Shown here piece after piece: positions 55,340-64,000 of a DNA stretch of 64,000 bases. Source of the stretch: Xanthomonas cucurbitae. GTDB taxonomy: Bacteria; Pseudomonadota; Gammaproteobacteria; Xanthomonadales; Xanthomonadaceae. How positions within the stretch are numbered: position 1 is the first letter of the stretch; each line of letters starts with the position of its first letter. The stretch is taken from NCBI RefSeq assembly GCF_002939885.1, contig NZ_MDED01000002.1, positions 1 to 64,000 on the forward strand. The letters run 5' to 3'. The notes under the pieces were generated by a model that was not told the DNA's origin, made no database searches, and worked only from the letters and a program-made list of their open reading frames with translations. The translations under genes and the position numbers were made by a program.

Positions 55340-56500
55340 ATGAAGTATCTCTCGCTGGTGTGGGCGCAGCTGTTCCGCAGCAAGACGCGCACCTTGCTGA
55401 CGTTGTTGTCGGTGGTGGCGGCGTTCCTGTTGTTCGGCATGCTCGATTCGGTGCGCGTGGCCTTCAGCTCCGGTGGCAGCGTCAGCGGCGTGAACCGGCT
55501 GGTGGTAGCCTCGCGGCTGTCGATCACCCAGTCGCTGCCGATCCGGCTGGAAGCGCAGGTGCGCCGCGTGCCGGGCGTGCGCGATGTGACTTCGGCCATG
55601 TGGTTCGGCGGCATCTACCGCGACCCGAAGAATTTCTTTCCCAACTTCTCGGTGGCGCCGAATTTCTTCGACGTCTACAGCGAATACGAGATCCCCAAGG
55701 ACCAACTCAAGGCCTTCCAGACCACACGTACCGGCGCGGTGGTGGGTGAAACCCTGGCCAAGCAGTTCGGCTGGAAGATCGGCGACACCATTCCGCTGCA
55801 GGCCACCATCTTCCCGCGCGGCGGCAGCAACGACTGGCCGTTGCAGCTGGTCGGCATCTTCCGCATGAAGGACCGCACGGTGGCGGCCAACCAGGAACGC
55901 CAGTTGATGATGAACTGGAAATACTTCGATGAATCCAATGACTACATCAAGAACCAGGTGAGCTGGATGACAGTGACCCTGAGCAATCCCGACCAGGCCT
56001 CGCGCGTGGCACAGGCCATCGATGCGCTGTCGGCCAACTCCGATCACGAAACCAAGTCGCAGACCGAATCGGCGTTTCAGCAGGCCTTCGTCAAGCAGTT
56101 CGCCGATATCGGCCTGATCGTCACCTCGATCATGGCCGCGGTGTTCTTCACCCTGCTGCTGCTGACCGGCAACACCATGGCGCAAGCGGTGCGCGAGCGC
56201 ATTCCCGAATTGGCCACGCTCAAGACGCTGGGCTTCCAGGACCGCACGGTGTTGAGCCTGGTGATGATCGAGTCGGTGGCGTTGATCGGCCTGGGCGGTT
56301 TGATCGGCATGGGCCTGGCGGCACTGGTGATCCCGGCGGTGTCGGTGCGCAGCGGCGGATTGATCCCCACGCAGAGCGTGCCGCTACAGACCTGGCTGGT
56401 GGCGCTGGCCCTGATGGTCGGTATTGGCCTGGTGGTGGGTGTGCTGCCGGCATTACGCGCGCAGCGCTTGAAGATCGTCGATGCCCTCGCCGGCCGCTGA
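55340..56500 (+). CDS. FtsX/MacB-type ABC permease, first subunit
   Basis: 386 aa. One N-terminal transmembrane helix (LLTLLSVVAAFLLFGMLDSV), a periplasmic MacB_PCD-like domain of about 220 residues, then three C-terminal helices starting near IGLIVTSIMAAVFFTLLLLT with the coupling-helix segment VRERIPELATLKTLGF. It pairs with the next gene to make a heterodimeric permease, whereas MacB is a homodimer. Substrate could be a peptide, lipid or lipoprotein. Confidence 0.9.
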   Translation: MKYLSLVWAQLFRSKTRTLLTLLSVVAAFLLFGMLDSVRVAFSSGGSVSGVNRLVVASRLSITQSLPIRLEAQVRRVPGVRDVTSAMWFGGIYRDPKNFFPNFSVAPNFFDVYSEYEIPKDQLKAFQTTRTGAVVGETLAKQFGWKIGDTIPLQATIFPRGGSNDWPLQLVGIFRMKDRTVAANQERQLMMNWKYFDESNDYIKNQVSWMTVTLSNPDQASRVAQAIDALSANSDHETKSQTESAFQQAFVKQFADIGLIVTSIMAAVFFTLLLLTGNTMAQAVRERIPELATLKTLGFQDRTVLSLVMIESVALIGLGGLIGMGLAALVIPAVSVRSGGLIPTQSVPLQTWLVALALMVGIGLVVGVLPALRAQRLKIVDALAGR

Positions 56501-56513
56501 CAGGAGCATGCAG

Positions 56514-57833
56514 ATGCAAAGCAAATGGAAGAACCGTGGTGCGAACCTGCTGTCGGTCGTGCTGCTGGCGGTGGGGCTGGGAATCTGGATCGCGCTGCCG
56601 TGGATCGGCGTGCTGGGTATCGCGGTGGCATTGACGCTGTGGCTGGTCGCCACCCGTAGCGGCCGCCTGTCGCTGGCCGCCGCACGCATCGGCATCGCCA
56701 GCCTGCCCCAGCGTTGGGGCTCCACCTCGGTGATCGTGGTCGGCATCGCCGGCGTGGTCGGCGTGCTGGTGGCGATGCTGGCAATGGGCCAGGGCTTCCA
56801 GGCCACGCTCAACAGCACCGGCGACGACACCACCGCCATTGTGTTGCGCGGCGGCTCGCAGGCGGAGACCAACTCGGTCATCACCCGCGACCTGGTGCCA
56901 CTGATCGGTAGCCTGCCCGGCATCGCCAGCGATGCCAACGGGCGCCCGCAGGTGTCCCCAGAGCTGTCGCAGGTGGTCAATATCGCCTCGCGCACCGATG
57001 GCACCGATGTCAACGCGCAACTGCGCGGCGTGGGCGAGCAGGCCTGGGCGGTGCACCAGAAGGTCAAGATCGCGCAGGGCCGCCGCTTCACCCCCGGCCT
57101 GCGCGAACTGGTGGTCGGCAAAGGCGCGCTGAACCAGTTTCGCGGGCTTGAGCTGGGCAAGACGCTCACGCTCGGCAGCCAGCAGTGGACCGTGGTCGGC
57201 GTGTTTGCCTCCGGCGATGCGCACGATTCGGAGCTGTGGACCGATGCCCAGACGCTGGCCACCACCTACAACCGCAGCGCTTACCAGTCGATCAATGTGC
57301 GCACCACCGGCAAGGCCGGCTTCGCGCAGTTCGAGGCCGCCATGGCCGCCGACCCACGGCTCAAGCTGGATGTGGAAACCACCCGCGCGTACTACGGCAA
57401 GCAGGGCGGCGGCTTGAACAGGGTGATCCGCATCCTGGGCACGGTGATCGGCACGATCATGGCGGTGGGTGCGGTATTCGGCGCGCTCAACACCATGTAT
57501 GCGGCAGTGGCCACGCGCGCGCGCGAAATCGCCACCATGCGCGCGATCGGCTTTCGCGGCACGCCGGTCATCATGGCGCTGATGCTGGAAACCATGCTGC
57601 TGGCGCTGCTGGGCGGGCTGCTGGGCGGGTTGATCGCCTGGGCGGTGTTCAATGGCTACACCGTGTCCACGCTGGGCAACAACTTCAGCCAGGTGGTCTT
57701 CCAGTTCAAGGTGTCGCCGGAGCTGCTGTGGAGCGGGCTGAAATGGGCACTGGGCATCGGATTGGTGGGCGGGCTGTTTCCGGCGTTGCGGGCGGCGCGG
57801 TTGCCGATCACCACGGCCTTGCGCGAGGTGTAG
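56514..57833 (+). CDS. FtsX/MacB-type ABC permease, second subunit
   Basis: 439 aa. It has two hydrophobic helices at the extreme N terminus (LLSVVLLAVGLGIWIALPWI, then GVLGIAVALTLWLVA) before the canonical first helix (STSVIVVGIAGVVGVLVAML). This is followed by a periplasmic domain and three C-terminal helices with ATRAREIATMRAIGFRG as coupling segment. ATG 56514 is chosen because AGGAG is correctly spaced for it and too close to ATG 56508. The extra helix distinguishes it from the first permease. Confidence 0.9.
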   Translation: MQSKWKNRGANLLSVVLLAVGLGIWIALPWIGVLGIAVALTLWLVATRSGRLSLAAARIGIASLPQRWGSTSVIVVGIAGVVGVLVAMLAMGQGFQATLNSTGDDTTAIVLRGGSQAETNSVITRDLVPLIGSLPGIASDANGRPQVSPELSQVVNIASRTDGTDVNAQLRGVGEQAWAVHQKVKIAQGRRFTPGLRELVVGKGALNQFRGLELGKTLTLGSQQWTVVGVFASGDAHDSELWTDAQTLATTYNRSAYQSINVRTTGKAGFAQFEAAMAADPRLKLDVETTRAYYGKQGGGLNRVIRILGTVIGTIMAVGAVFGALNTMYAAVATRAREIATMRAIGFRGTPVIMALMLETMLLALLGGLLGGLIAWAVFNGYTVSTLGNNFSQVVFQFKVSPELLWSGLKWALGIGLVGGLFPALRAARLPITTALREV

Positions 57834-57850
57834 GCGGGCGGTGGCCCGCC
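57833..57850 (+). terminator. Hairpin at the end of the exporter operon
   Basis: GGCGGGC-GGTG-GCCCGCC, a 7-bp stem starting on the last base of the permease stop codon; no T-run. Confidence 0.5.
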
Positions 57851-57871
57851 CGGGAATGGGGAATGGGGAAT
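57851..57871. repeat. Short GGGAATG array
   Basis: Three GGGAAT heptamers (the last continuing into C) directly after the terminator hairpin; same unit as at 2544 and 45847. Confidence 0.8.
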
Positions 57872-58011
57872 CGTGACGGCCAAAGCAGCGCAAGCACGCC
57901 GCTGCGGCTGAATGTATTGCAGGCTGTCATGGTTTTGTCACCGCCGTGCGGTAGATGCACGGGCCGGCAGGCCGTAGCCTGCCCGGCCGTTTGCTCGATT
58001 GATGTACTGCC

Positions 58012-59127
58012 ATGACGCGCCTGCTTCTGCTGGCCTGCGCCTGCCTGTGGCTGGCCGGCTGTTCTTCGTCTTCCACCTCGCTCAGCGAGCGCCTGGTCGC
58101 GCCCGGTGGGGTGTCGCCGTTGCTGGACGAAGAGCGCATCGCCGCCGCCATCGCCACGGTGCCCAACCGCAGTGGCCATGTGGTGACGCGCGACCAGGTG
58201 CCGATCTTCTGGCGTGCGATCGATCCTGGCCAGTACGCCCTGCACTACCGCTACCTGGGCCAGCGCCACGATCCGGCGCACGCGCTGGATGTGGACTTCA
58301 CCTTTTCCGTGCCCACCGCCACGCCGCCTGCGCCGCGCGGCACCGTCGTGCTGCTGCATGGCTGGATGATGGATGGCGACTCGCTGCTGCCCTGGTCGCT
58401 GCAGCTGGCGCAGGCCGGCTACCGGGTTATCACCATCGACCTGCGCAACCACGGCCATTCCGGTGGCGGCCCGTCGGGCTACGGCACGCGCGAGTCCGAT
58501 GACGTGATCGACGTGCTCAATACACTGCAGCCGCGTGGCGAAATCCAGGGGCCGCTGTACCTGTTCGGCATTTCCTATGGCGCAGCCACGGCGCTGTTCA
58601 CCGCCGACAAGCTGGGGCCGCGCGTCGCCGGGGTGGTGGCGATGGAATCCTTCGCCAATGCCGGGCGGGGCATCCGCGACATGGTGCCGCACCTGCTGGC
58701 CGGCCAGCCCAGCGGCTGGCGCGGGCGGGCGGTGGCCGCGTATGCGCGCTGGCGCTACGCCGACCAGAACATCGACGCGGTGATCGCCGCAGCCGATACC
58801 CAACTCAAGCTGGATCTGGATCATGTCGATGTCGCGCACGCCCTGGCCGACACGCGCAGCTGCGTGCTGCTGCTGCATGGCGATGCCGATCAGCACATTC
58901 CGGTGGCACATGGCCGCGCACTGGCGCTGGCTAGTCCGCGTGCGCATTACCTCGAGCTGCCCGGCGAAAACCACCTGAGCCTGCCGCTACGGCTGGATCT
59001 GCTCGGCGGGCCGATCGGTCTATGGCTGGCGCAGGTGCAGCAAGACCCCGACCATTGCCCTGCACTGCAAGCGCTGCCGGCCTCCACGCTGGCGGTGGCC
59101 AGCCCCTTGGCGGTGCCCCGCAGTTGA
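58012..59127 (+). CDS. Alpha/beta-hydrolase lipoprotein
   Basis: 371 aa. Signal sequence with lipobox LAGC (cysteine at residue 17), so membrane-anchored. Hydrolase core from about residue 108: oxyanion segment VVLLHGWMMDGDS, nucleophile elbow FGISYGAA near 187, acid in LLHGDADQHIP near 288, and histidine in LPGENHLSLP near 319. The pattern suggests an esterase or lipase acting at the cell envelope. Substrate unknown. Alone between the exporter operon and a convergent transporter pair. Confidence 0.86.
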   Translation: MTRLLLLACACLWLAGCSSSSTSLSERLVAPGGVSPLLDEERIAAAIATVPNRSGHVVTRDQVPIFWRAIDPGQYALHYRYLGQRHDPAHALDVDFTFSVPTATPPAPRGTVVLLHGWMMDGDSLLPWSLQLAQAGYRVITIDLRNHGHSGGGPSGYGTRESDDVIDVLNTLQPRGEIQGPLYLFGISYGAATALFTADKLGPRVAGVVAMESFANAGRGIRDMVPHLLAGQPSGWRGRAVAAYARWRYADQNIDAVIAAADTQLKLDLDHVDVAHALADTRSCVLLLHGDADQHIPVAHGRALALASPRAHYLELPGENHLSLPLRLDLLGGPIGLWLAQVQQDPDHCPALQALPASTLAVASPLAVPRS

Positions 59128-59199
59128 GTGCGGCAATCGCTGCGCGCTGGGGCGCAGCGCGCGTGCCGATCCACATACCGGGCCGCACGTAACGCTCGC

Positions 59200-60117
59200 T
59201 CAGCGCGGCGCCAGCGGTTGCCGCGAACGCAGCACACTGTCGCCGACGAACAACAGCAAACCGACCCAGATCGCGGCGAATCCAATCGCCCGCCCCTGGT
59301 CGAACGGCTCGTGGAAGAACCACACCCCCAGCAATAACTGCAGGCTCGGCCCGATGTACTGCAGGATGCCCACCAGCGACAGCGGGATGCGCCGCACACC
59401 GTACGCAAATCCGATCAGCGGCACCGCCGTCACCACGCCACCGAAGATCAGCAGCAGATCGGTCCGCAGATCCCAGCCGCTGAAGAACGCGCCGCCATGG
59501 CCCTGTTCGCCCCATGCGGCAACCAGCAGTGCCGGCACGAACAGGTACACGCTCTCCACCCCCAGGCCCGCCACCGGGTCCACCGCCACCAGCTTGCGCA
59601 GCAACCCATAGAGGCCGAACGAGACCGCCAGCCCCAGCGCAATCCATGGCGGCGCACCGGCATCGATGGTCAACCACATCACGCCGATTGCGGCGCACAC
59701 CACCGCCAGCCACTGGATGCCGCGCAGGCGCTCTTTCAGCACCAGCACGCCCAGCAACACGCTCAGTAATGGATTGATGAAGTAGCCCAGGCTGGCTTCG
59801 ATCACATGCCCGGCATTGATGGCCCAGATATACAGGCCCCAGTTGAAGGCGATCGCCGCGCTGCTGGCGGCCAGCATCGGCAGTGCGCGCGGTTGCGCGG
59901 CAATCGTGCGCCACCAACGCAGGCCCGAGGTCGCCAGCAGCCACGCCACCACCAGCACTGCGCTCCACACGATGCGGTGCGCAATGATCTGCAGCGACGG
60001 CACCACCTTGAGCAGATGCCAATACAGCGGCACCAGGCCCCAGATCACGAAGCTCGCGGCGGTCATCAACAGACCGCGCCGCGCCTCCACCGCCGACACC
60101 GGCACAGCCGCGCTCAT
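59200..60117 (-). CDS. rarD: EamA-family transporter RarD
   Basis: 305 aa, ten transmembrane helices in two EamA repeats. RarD features: FVIWGLVPLYWHLLKVVPSL at the N terminus, AHRIVWSAVL, and the second-half block VRRIPLSLVGILQYIGPSLQ, then FHEPFDQGRAIGFAAIWVGL. Originally linked to chloramphenicol sensitivity; true substrate unknown. Its start overlaps the stop of the second EamA gene by four bases, so the two are coupled. Confidence 0.9.
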   Translation of the reverse strand: MSAAVPVSAVEARRGLLMTAASFVIWGLVPLYWHLLKVVPSLQIIAHRIVWSAVLVVAWLLATSGLRWWRTIAAQPRALPMLAASSAAIAFNWGLYIWAINAGHVIEASLGYFINPLLSVLLGVLVLKERLRGIQWLAVVCAAIGVMWLTIDAGAPPWIALGLAVSFGLYGLLRKLVAVDPVAGLGVESVYLFVPALLVAAWGEQGHGGAFFSGWDLRTDLLLIFGGVVTAVPLIGFAYGVRRIPLSLVGILQYIGPSLQLLLGVWFFHEPFDQGRAIGFAAIWVGLLLFVGDSVLRSRQPLAPR

Positions 60118-61010
60118 CGCCGCGCCCTGGCCAGGGTGACCACCAGGACGCCGGCCAGGATCACCGCCATTGCGCCGATATCGTGCGCGGTGAAACGCTC
60201 ATGCCCCAACCATGCACCCAGCGCCACCGCAATCACCGGATTGACGTAGGCATAGCTGCCCGCCAATGCGGGGCGGACGTGATGCAGCAGCCACACATAG
60301 GCAGTGAATGCCACGATCGAGCCGAACACGCACAGGTAGGCCACCGCCAGCAGCCCCTGCGCCGTTGGCCAGGCATGCGGACGCTCGCCGATCAGCAAGC
60401 CGGTACTCACCAGCAACACACCGCCGCACAGCATCTGCCCGGCGGCGGTCATGAACGGCGACGGCAGATCGCGACCACGCGACCACATCGAACCGAATGC
60501 CCAGCCGATCGGCGCGATCAGCAATAGCACCAGCCCACCCGGCGTGGCAGTGAGGCTGCTGCCGGCGTTGAGCCATACCACCCCTAAGAATCCGATCACG
60601 ATCCCCAGCCATTCGCCGCCACTGGCATGCTGCCCACGCAAGGCGCCGAACAAGGCCATCCACAACGGCACCGAGGCCACTGCGGTAGCGGCCAGGCCGG
60701 AGGACACGCTGCGCTCGGCCAGCACCACCATGCCGTTGCCCAGCAGCAACAGCGCCGCACCCATCAAGGCCACGTTCTTCCATTGCGCGCGCGTGGGCGC
60801 TGCCACGCCGCGCCAGCGCAGCACGCCGTAGAGCACGCTGCCGGCGAGGATGAAGCGCGCACCGGACACCATCGTCAGCGGCTGCGCCCCACCTTCCAGC
60901 GCGAACCGGATCGCCAGATAGGTCGACCCCCAGACCACGTAGACCAGCAACAACGCACTAACGACCAACCCACTGCGCGCGGGCGCGGCAGCGTCGTGAG
61001 AGAAAGACAT
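60114..61010 (-). CDS. EamA-family drug/metabolite exporter (YedA-like)
   Basis: 298 aa, ten helices. YedA-type features: YVVWGSTYLAIRFALEGGAQ in helix 1, GARFILAGSVLY, AERSVSSGLAATAVASVPLW in helix 4, and SYAYVNPVIAVALGAWLGHE near the end. Likely exports a small metabolite or amino acid derivative. ATG 61010 is preferred; the frame upstream is open for 200 codons without conserved content. First gene of a two-transporter operon with rarD. Confidence 0.88.
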   Translation of the reverse strand: MSFSHDAAAPARSGLVVSALLLVYVVWGSTYLAIRFALEGGAQPLTMVSGARFILAGSVLYGVLRWRGVAAPTRAQWKNVALMGAALLLLGNGMVVLAERSVSSGLAATAVASVPLWMALFGALRGQHASGGEWLGIVIGFLGVVWLNAGSSLTATPGGLVLLLIAPIGWAFGSMWSRGRDLPSPFMTAAGQMLCGGVLLVSTGLLIGERPHAWPTAQGLLAVAYLCVFGSIVAFTAYVWLLHHVRPALAGSYAYVNPVIAVALGAWLGHERFTAHDIGAMAVILAGVLVVTLARARR

Positions 61011-61124
61011 CGGACCTGCCAACTGCAGCGGAAGCGTCAATTCTAGATCACCTGCACGCGCCGACGCCGCACAGACGGTGCACAGCGCGCGCGGTAGGGT
61101 GCGACTGACTCTCATCACGATGGA

Positions 61125-61520
61125 ATGCCCATGCAGCGTCGTACCACTTGGTTGGCCCTGGTCGCTCTTGGCCTGTTCTCCACTACCGCAGCCGCCGCAC
61201 GCGCACCTGAGTCCTGGGAGCTCACCGGCCGCGCGCTGATCGAAGCCGGACTGGATGGCTCGCTGGCACCCGAGATCGACGCACCCGGGCAGCCTGAGCT
61301 CAAGGTCATGGTCTCGGCCAGCCGTGCCGGCGCCTACCTGCTGGGCGTGGCCAGTGCCACGTATCGCACGCAGTGGTGCATCCCCGCAGACAAGGCCGGC
61401 CCGCCAGACCTGCGGGTGATTACCGCCGATCTCGCCGCGCTGCCCGATGCACGTCTGGACGAGCCAGCACCTGGCCTGATCGTCCAGGCGCTGGCCAAAC
61501 GCTATCCGTGCCGCAGGTAG
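61125..61520 (+). CDS. Exported Rap1a/Tai immunity-like protein
   Basis: 131 aa (129 if ATG 61131 is used). Signal peptide about residues 3-25 (TWLALVALGLFSTTAAA). The C-terminal half resembles the Rap1a/Tai family: AYLLGVASATYRTQWCIP, then a long helix-turn and LIVQALAKRYPC. Rap1a-type proteins are periplasmic, some being immunity proteins to type VI amidase effectors, others of unknown role. Usual members have four conserved cysteines; here only the WCIP and YPC cysteines remain. Divergent from the exporter pair. No toxin gene is adjacent. Confidence 0.62.
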   Translation: MPMQRRTTWLALVALGLFSTTAAAARAPESWELTGRALIEAGLDGSLAPEIDAPGQPELKVMVSASRAGAYLLGVASATYRTQWCIPADKAGPPDLRVITADLAALPDARLDEPAPGLIVQALAKRYPCRR

Positions 61521-61604
61521 AACGCTGGCAGGCAGGTGGCCGGGGCAAGGCCTGCATGACAGCCGAGGTAACCAGGGCGCCCCAGGCAACGACGCCATCA
61601 CGCG

Positions 61605-63257
61605 TTATTGCCGCGCCGCCTCGCTACGCGCGCGGATGGCCTTGAATTCCGACCCATCCTGCCAGCTCGGCCACTGCCGGCCATTGGCCAGCGCCACACC
61701 GACGTCGTAGACCAGCGTGGTATCGGCGGCATGCCCGCTGGCATCCCACTGCGGGGTCCAGCGGTCGCAGGGCTGGTGATAGCAGTCGGCGAAATACTTG
61801 TCGCGCAATGCCTTGCCCTTCGTAACGCCGCCTTCGCGCATATCCAGGCCGGGGCCGGCGGTGATGGCCGGCACGCCCATGCGCGCGAAGGCGAAATGGT
61901 CTGCGCGGTAGAAGAAGCCCGCTTCCAGATTCGGATCCGGCGAGTACGTGCGCCCGCGCGCCTTGGCCGCCTGCTCCAGATCGCCTTCCAGCGATACCCG
62001 CCCACGCCCCCACGAGGCGATGTCGCGGGTGGGACCATCAGGGCTGAACATCTCCATGTTGAGCACCGCCACGGTCTTGTCCAACGGCGCCAGCGGGTGA
62101 GCGGCGTAGTAGTTGGCGCCAAGTAAGCCCTTTTCTTCGGCGGTCAAGGCAATGAAGTACAGCGTGCGTTGCGGCTTGGGGCCGGCGGCGAACACGCGCG
62201 CCAGTTCCAGCACGCTGGCCACGCCGGTGGCGTTGTCCACCGCGCCACGGCGCACCGTATCGCCGGAGGCGTCGGCCTTGCCGATCCCGAACGCATCCCA
62301 GTGCGCGGAGAAGATCACCGTCTCGTCCGGGTGCTGGCTACCGGTGAGTTTGGCCACCACGTTATGGGTGACCACGCGTTCGCGCTTGAGCTTGAAGTCC
62401 ACCGACAGGCGCGCATCGCCCAACGCCACCGGCGCGAAATCGCGCTGCTGCGCACGCGCCTTGGCCTGTTCGAAATCCAGCCCGGCCTGCTTGAACAACG
62501 ACTGTGCCAATGCGCGTTGCATCCAGCCGCGCACCGGCACATGTTGCGCACGGGCATCGGCATCGCTGCGTTCGATATCGAACAGCGGCGACAGGCCCGA
62601 GCTCTGCACCGTGGCCCAGCCGTACGCGGCCGGCGCGGTCTCGTGCACGATCAGCACGCCGGCCGCGCCACGCCGCGCGGCTTCTTCGTACTTGTAGGTC
62701 CAGCGGCCGTAATAAGTCACTGCCTTGCCGTCGAACGCCCCAGGCTGCGCGCTCTCGAAGTCGGCATCGTTGATCAGCATCACCGCGATCTTGCCGCGCA
62801 GATCCACGCCCTTGTAATCGTCCCACTGCCGCTCCGGCGCGCTGATGCCGTAGCCCACGAACACCAGCGGTGCATGCTTCAGCGCCACGGCGGCCTGCGG
62901 GCGCAGGCTCTGCAAGGTCACATCGGTGCCGTTGACCAGGGTCTGGGTCTTGCCGCCCACGCGCAGGGTGGCCTGCACTGGTCCCTCCACCTGCGCACGC
63001 ACCAGCGGCACCGCCTGCGTCCAGCGGCCTTGCTCGCCACCGGGCTGCAGACCCGCCGCCTTGAATTGTTCAACCAGGTAATCGACCGTGCGCTGCTCGC
63101 CGGCACTGGCCGGCGCACGGCCCTCGAAGTCGTCCGATGCCAGCAGGCGCACATGCCGCGACAACGCCTCGGCATCGATGCCGCCACCCGGCAGGTCGTT
63201 GGCGGCCTGGGCCACACCTCCGACAAACAGGCAGGCGGACAACAACAGGATGCGCAT
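61605..63257 (-). CDS. M28 family zinc peptidase, exported
   Basis: 550 aa. Signal peptide MRILLLSACLFVGGVAQA; N-terminal helical segment ending DDFEGRAPASAGE; an inserted PA domain near residues 120-280 (VFVGYGI, GVLIVHETAPAAYGW); then the M28 catalytic domain with metal ligands in FSAHWDAFG, AVDNATGV, LTAEEKGLLG and NMEMFSPDG. It should act as a periplasmic or secreted aminopeptidase. ATG 63257 is at the signal-peptide start. Upstream lies a metallo-hydrolase gene on the same strand. Confidence 0.92.
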   Translation of the reverse strand: MRILLLSACLFVGGVAQAANDLPGGGIDAEALSRHVRLLASDDFEGRAPASAGEQRTVDYLVEQFKAAGLQPGGEQGRWTQAVPLVRAQVEGPVQATLRVGGKTQTLVNGTDVTLQSLRPQAAVALKHAPLVFVGYGISAPERQWDDYKGVDLRGKIAVMLINDADFESAQPGAFDGKAVTYYGRWTYKYEEAARRGAAGVLIVHETAPAAYGWATVQSSGLSPLFDIERSDADARAQHVPVRGWMQRALAQSLFKQAGLDFEQAKARAQQRDFAPVALGDARLSVDFKLKRERVVTHNVVAKLTGSQHPDETVIFSAHWDAFGIGKADASGDTVRRGAVDNATGVASVLELARVFAAGPKPQRTLYFIALTAEEKGLLGANYYAAHPLAPLDKTVAVLNMEMFSPDGPTRDIASWGRGRVSLEGDLEQAAKARGRTYSPDPNLEAGFFYRADHFAFARMGVPAITAGPGLDMREGGVTKGKALRDKYFADCYHQPCDRWTPQWDASGHAADTTLVYDVGVALANGRQWPSWQDGSEFKAIRARSEAARQ

Positions 63258-63343
63258 CGGATTCACGGTGAGGCCTTGCAACAGTTGGATGACAGACAGT
63301 TTACAAGTGCGGACCCCGAAGCGGGGATCATCCTGCGAGCGCG

Positions 63344-64000
63344 TCAACGCATCGCACGATCGAGCCAGCAGCCCAATCCCTGCGCATTGAGTTCGATATC
63401 GGTGGCCAGCAGCCGTGCCACGGCGGCATCGTCCAGCCGGCAACCGTGCTGGCGTGCGCGCTCAAGATAGAGCGCGGTCAACGCCGCCACCATGCAGCGA
63501 TGGCGGTCTGCGCGTGCTACGCAACCCAGCGCAATCTCGGTCATCGCATGGATCTGCTGTACCAACGCCTGCGCCAATACAGCGGGCGATTCGACTCGTC
63601 CATAGTGGGTGAGATACATCGCCTGCGGCGCAGCCTCCACCAGGCGTGCGATCGATTGCAGCATCGCTTCGGGCTCGAATTGGACCGGCGAAGAAGTCGG
63701 CAAGATGAAGGCGCCCTGCTCGCTGTCGAGCTGGCGATACGACAGCCCGAAGGTATCGCCGGTGAACCAGCTGCGACTGCGCGCATCCCACACGCACAGG
63801 TGATGCCGCGCATGTCCAGGTGTCTCCAGGGTGCGCAGCACGCGCTCGCCCAGCAGCACCGGCTGCCCGTCGGCGGCCTCCACCACCCGCTCGGCCGGCA
63901 CCGGCACGATCTGGCCGTAACTGCGTGCCACTTCCTCCTCCCCATACACCGCGGTGGCACCGGCAATCAGCCGCATGGGGTCGATCATGTGCGGCGCACC
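63344..64000 (-). CDS. Metallo-beta-lactamase-fold hydrolase (partial, 5' end outside window)
   Basis: The frame runs off the right edge; 218 residues are visible. The visible part includes GAPHMIDPMRLIAGATAVYG, the zinc-ligand segment TLETPGHARHHLCVWD with histidine, GDTFGLSY (aspartate ligand) and YLTHYGRV (histidine). The HxHxDH motif must lie just beyond the edge. A helical C-terminal extension follows the fold. Ligands are intact, so a functional hydrolase is likely; substrate unknown. Confidence 0.82.
   Translation of the reverse strand, partial: GAPHMIDPMRLIAGATAVYGEEEVARSYGQIVPVPAERVVEAADGQPVLLGERVLRTLETPGHARHHLCVWDARSRSWFTGDTFGLSYRQLDSEQGAFILPTSSPVQFEPEAMLQSIARLVEAAPQAMYLTHYGRVESPAVLAQALVQQIHAMTEIALGCVARADRHRCMVAALTALYLERARQHGCRLDDAAVARLLATDIELNAQGLGCWLDRAMR

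Overview
The window is chromosomal DNA of a Xanthomonas-type gammaproteobacterium. The evidence is a G+C near 65-66 % with strong GC3 bias, the conserved order radC / coaBC-dut-algC / argS / SPOR protein, a divergent speA-speE pair, a desT-type fatty-acid desaturation locus, and dispersed GGGAATG heptamer arrays of the kind common in Xanthomonas intergenic DNA. I see no rRNA, tRNA, CRISPR array, prophage or intact insertion sequence. About 60 genes are called.

Layout. 1-2.5 kb: the 3' end of an unrecognised gene, a UDP-hexuronate epimerase-like enzyme, and a GT2 glycosyltransferase coupled to a small LAB_N membrane protein (envelope sugar modification). 2.5-3.3 kb: two heptamer arrays and a degenerate REP-associated transposase (RAYT). 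3.4-11.7 kb: housekeeping block algC-dut-coaBC (minus), then radC, argS, a SPOR protein and an exported protein (plus). 11.7-14.2 kb: an SDR oxidoreductase, an acyltransferase and a hexanucleotide repeat. 14.3-19.6 kb: a two-gene biosynthetic locus, a stand-alone EntF-like C-A-PCP-TE peptide synthetase whose A-domain pocket reads as glycine-activating, translationally coupled to a GT1-type glycosyltransferase. This is the best candidate for an undescribed system. 20.3-23.3 kb: polyamine synthesis, speA and speE, from a symmetric promoter region. 23.5-31.4 kb: PH/SHOCT protein, outer-membrane barrel, GH84 hexosaminidase with repeated operator-like sites, PII protein, ubiK, comM, a lipocalin split by an amber codon and a 58-aa protein. 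31.8-36.5 kb: an EAL/CSS c-di-GMP phosphodiesterase and the desaturase/reductase pair with a divergent TetR regulator.

36.8-45.8 kb is rich in small stress or envelope proteins: a glycine-zipper protein, two small unknowns, a DUF4142 lipoprotein, a TIGR01777 epimerase, a histone H1-like Ala/Lys protein, a DegQ-type protease, a yqjD-yqjE-yqjK-like trio and an AI-2E family permease. 46-50.9 kb: HAD phosphatase, M17 aminopeptidase, a catalase-fold protein coupled to cytochrome b561, and a ThuA-like protein. 50.9-57.8 kb: a DesK/DesR-type two-component system divergent from an adaptor-ATPase-permease-permease ABC exporter; the shared intergenic region carries two palindromes built from the same TGACAG half-site. 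58-64 kb: an alpha/beta-hydrolase lipoprotein, two EamA exporters (rarD plus a yedA-like gene), a Rap1a-like exported protein, an M28 peptidase, and a metallo-beta-lactamase-fold protein cut by the window edge.

Functional assignments rest on reading motifs and comparing with remembered families; no searches were run. Start codons were adjusted by Shine-Dalgarno sites, overlaps and family length.
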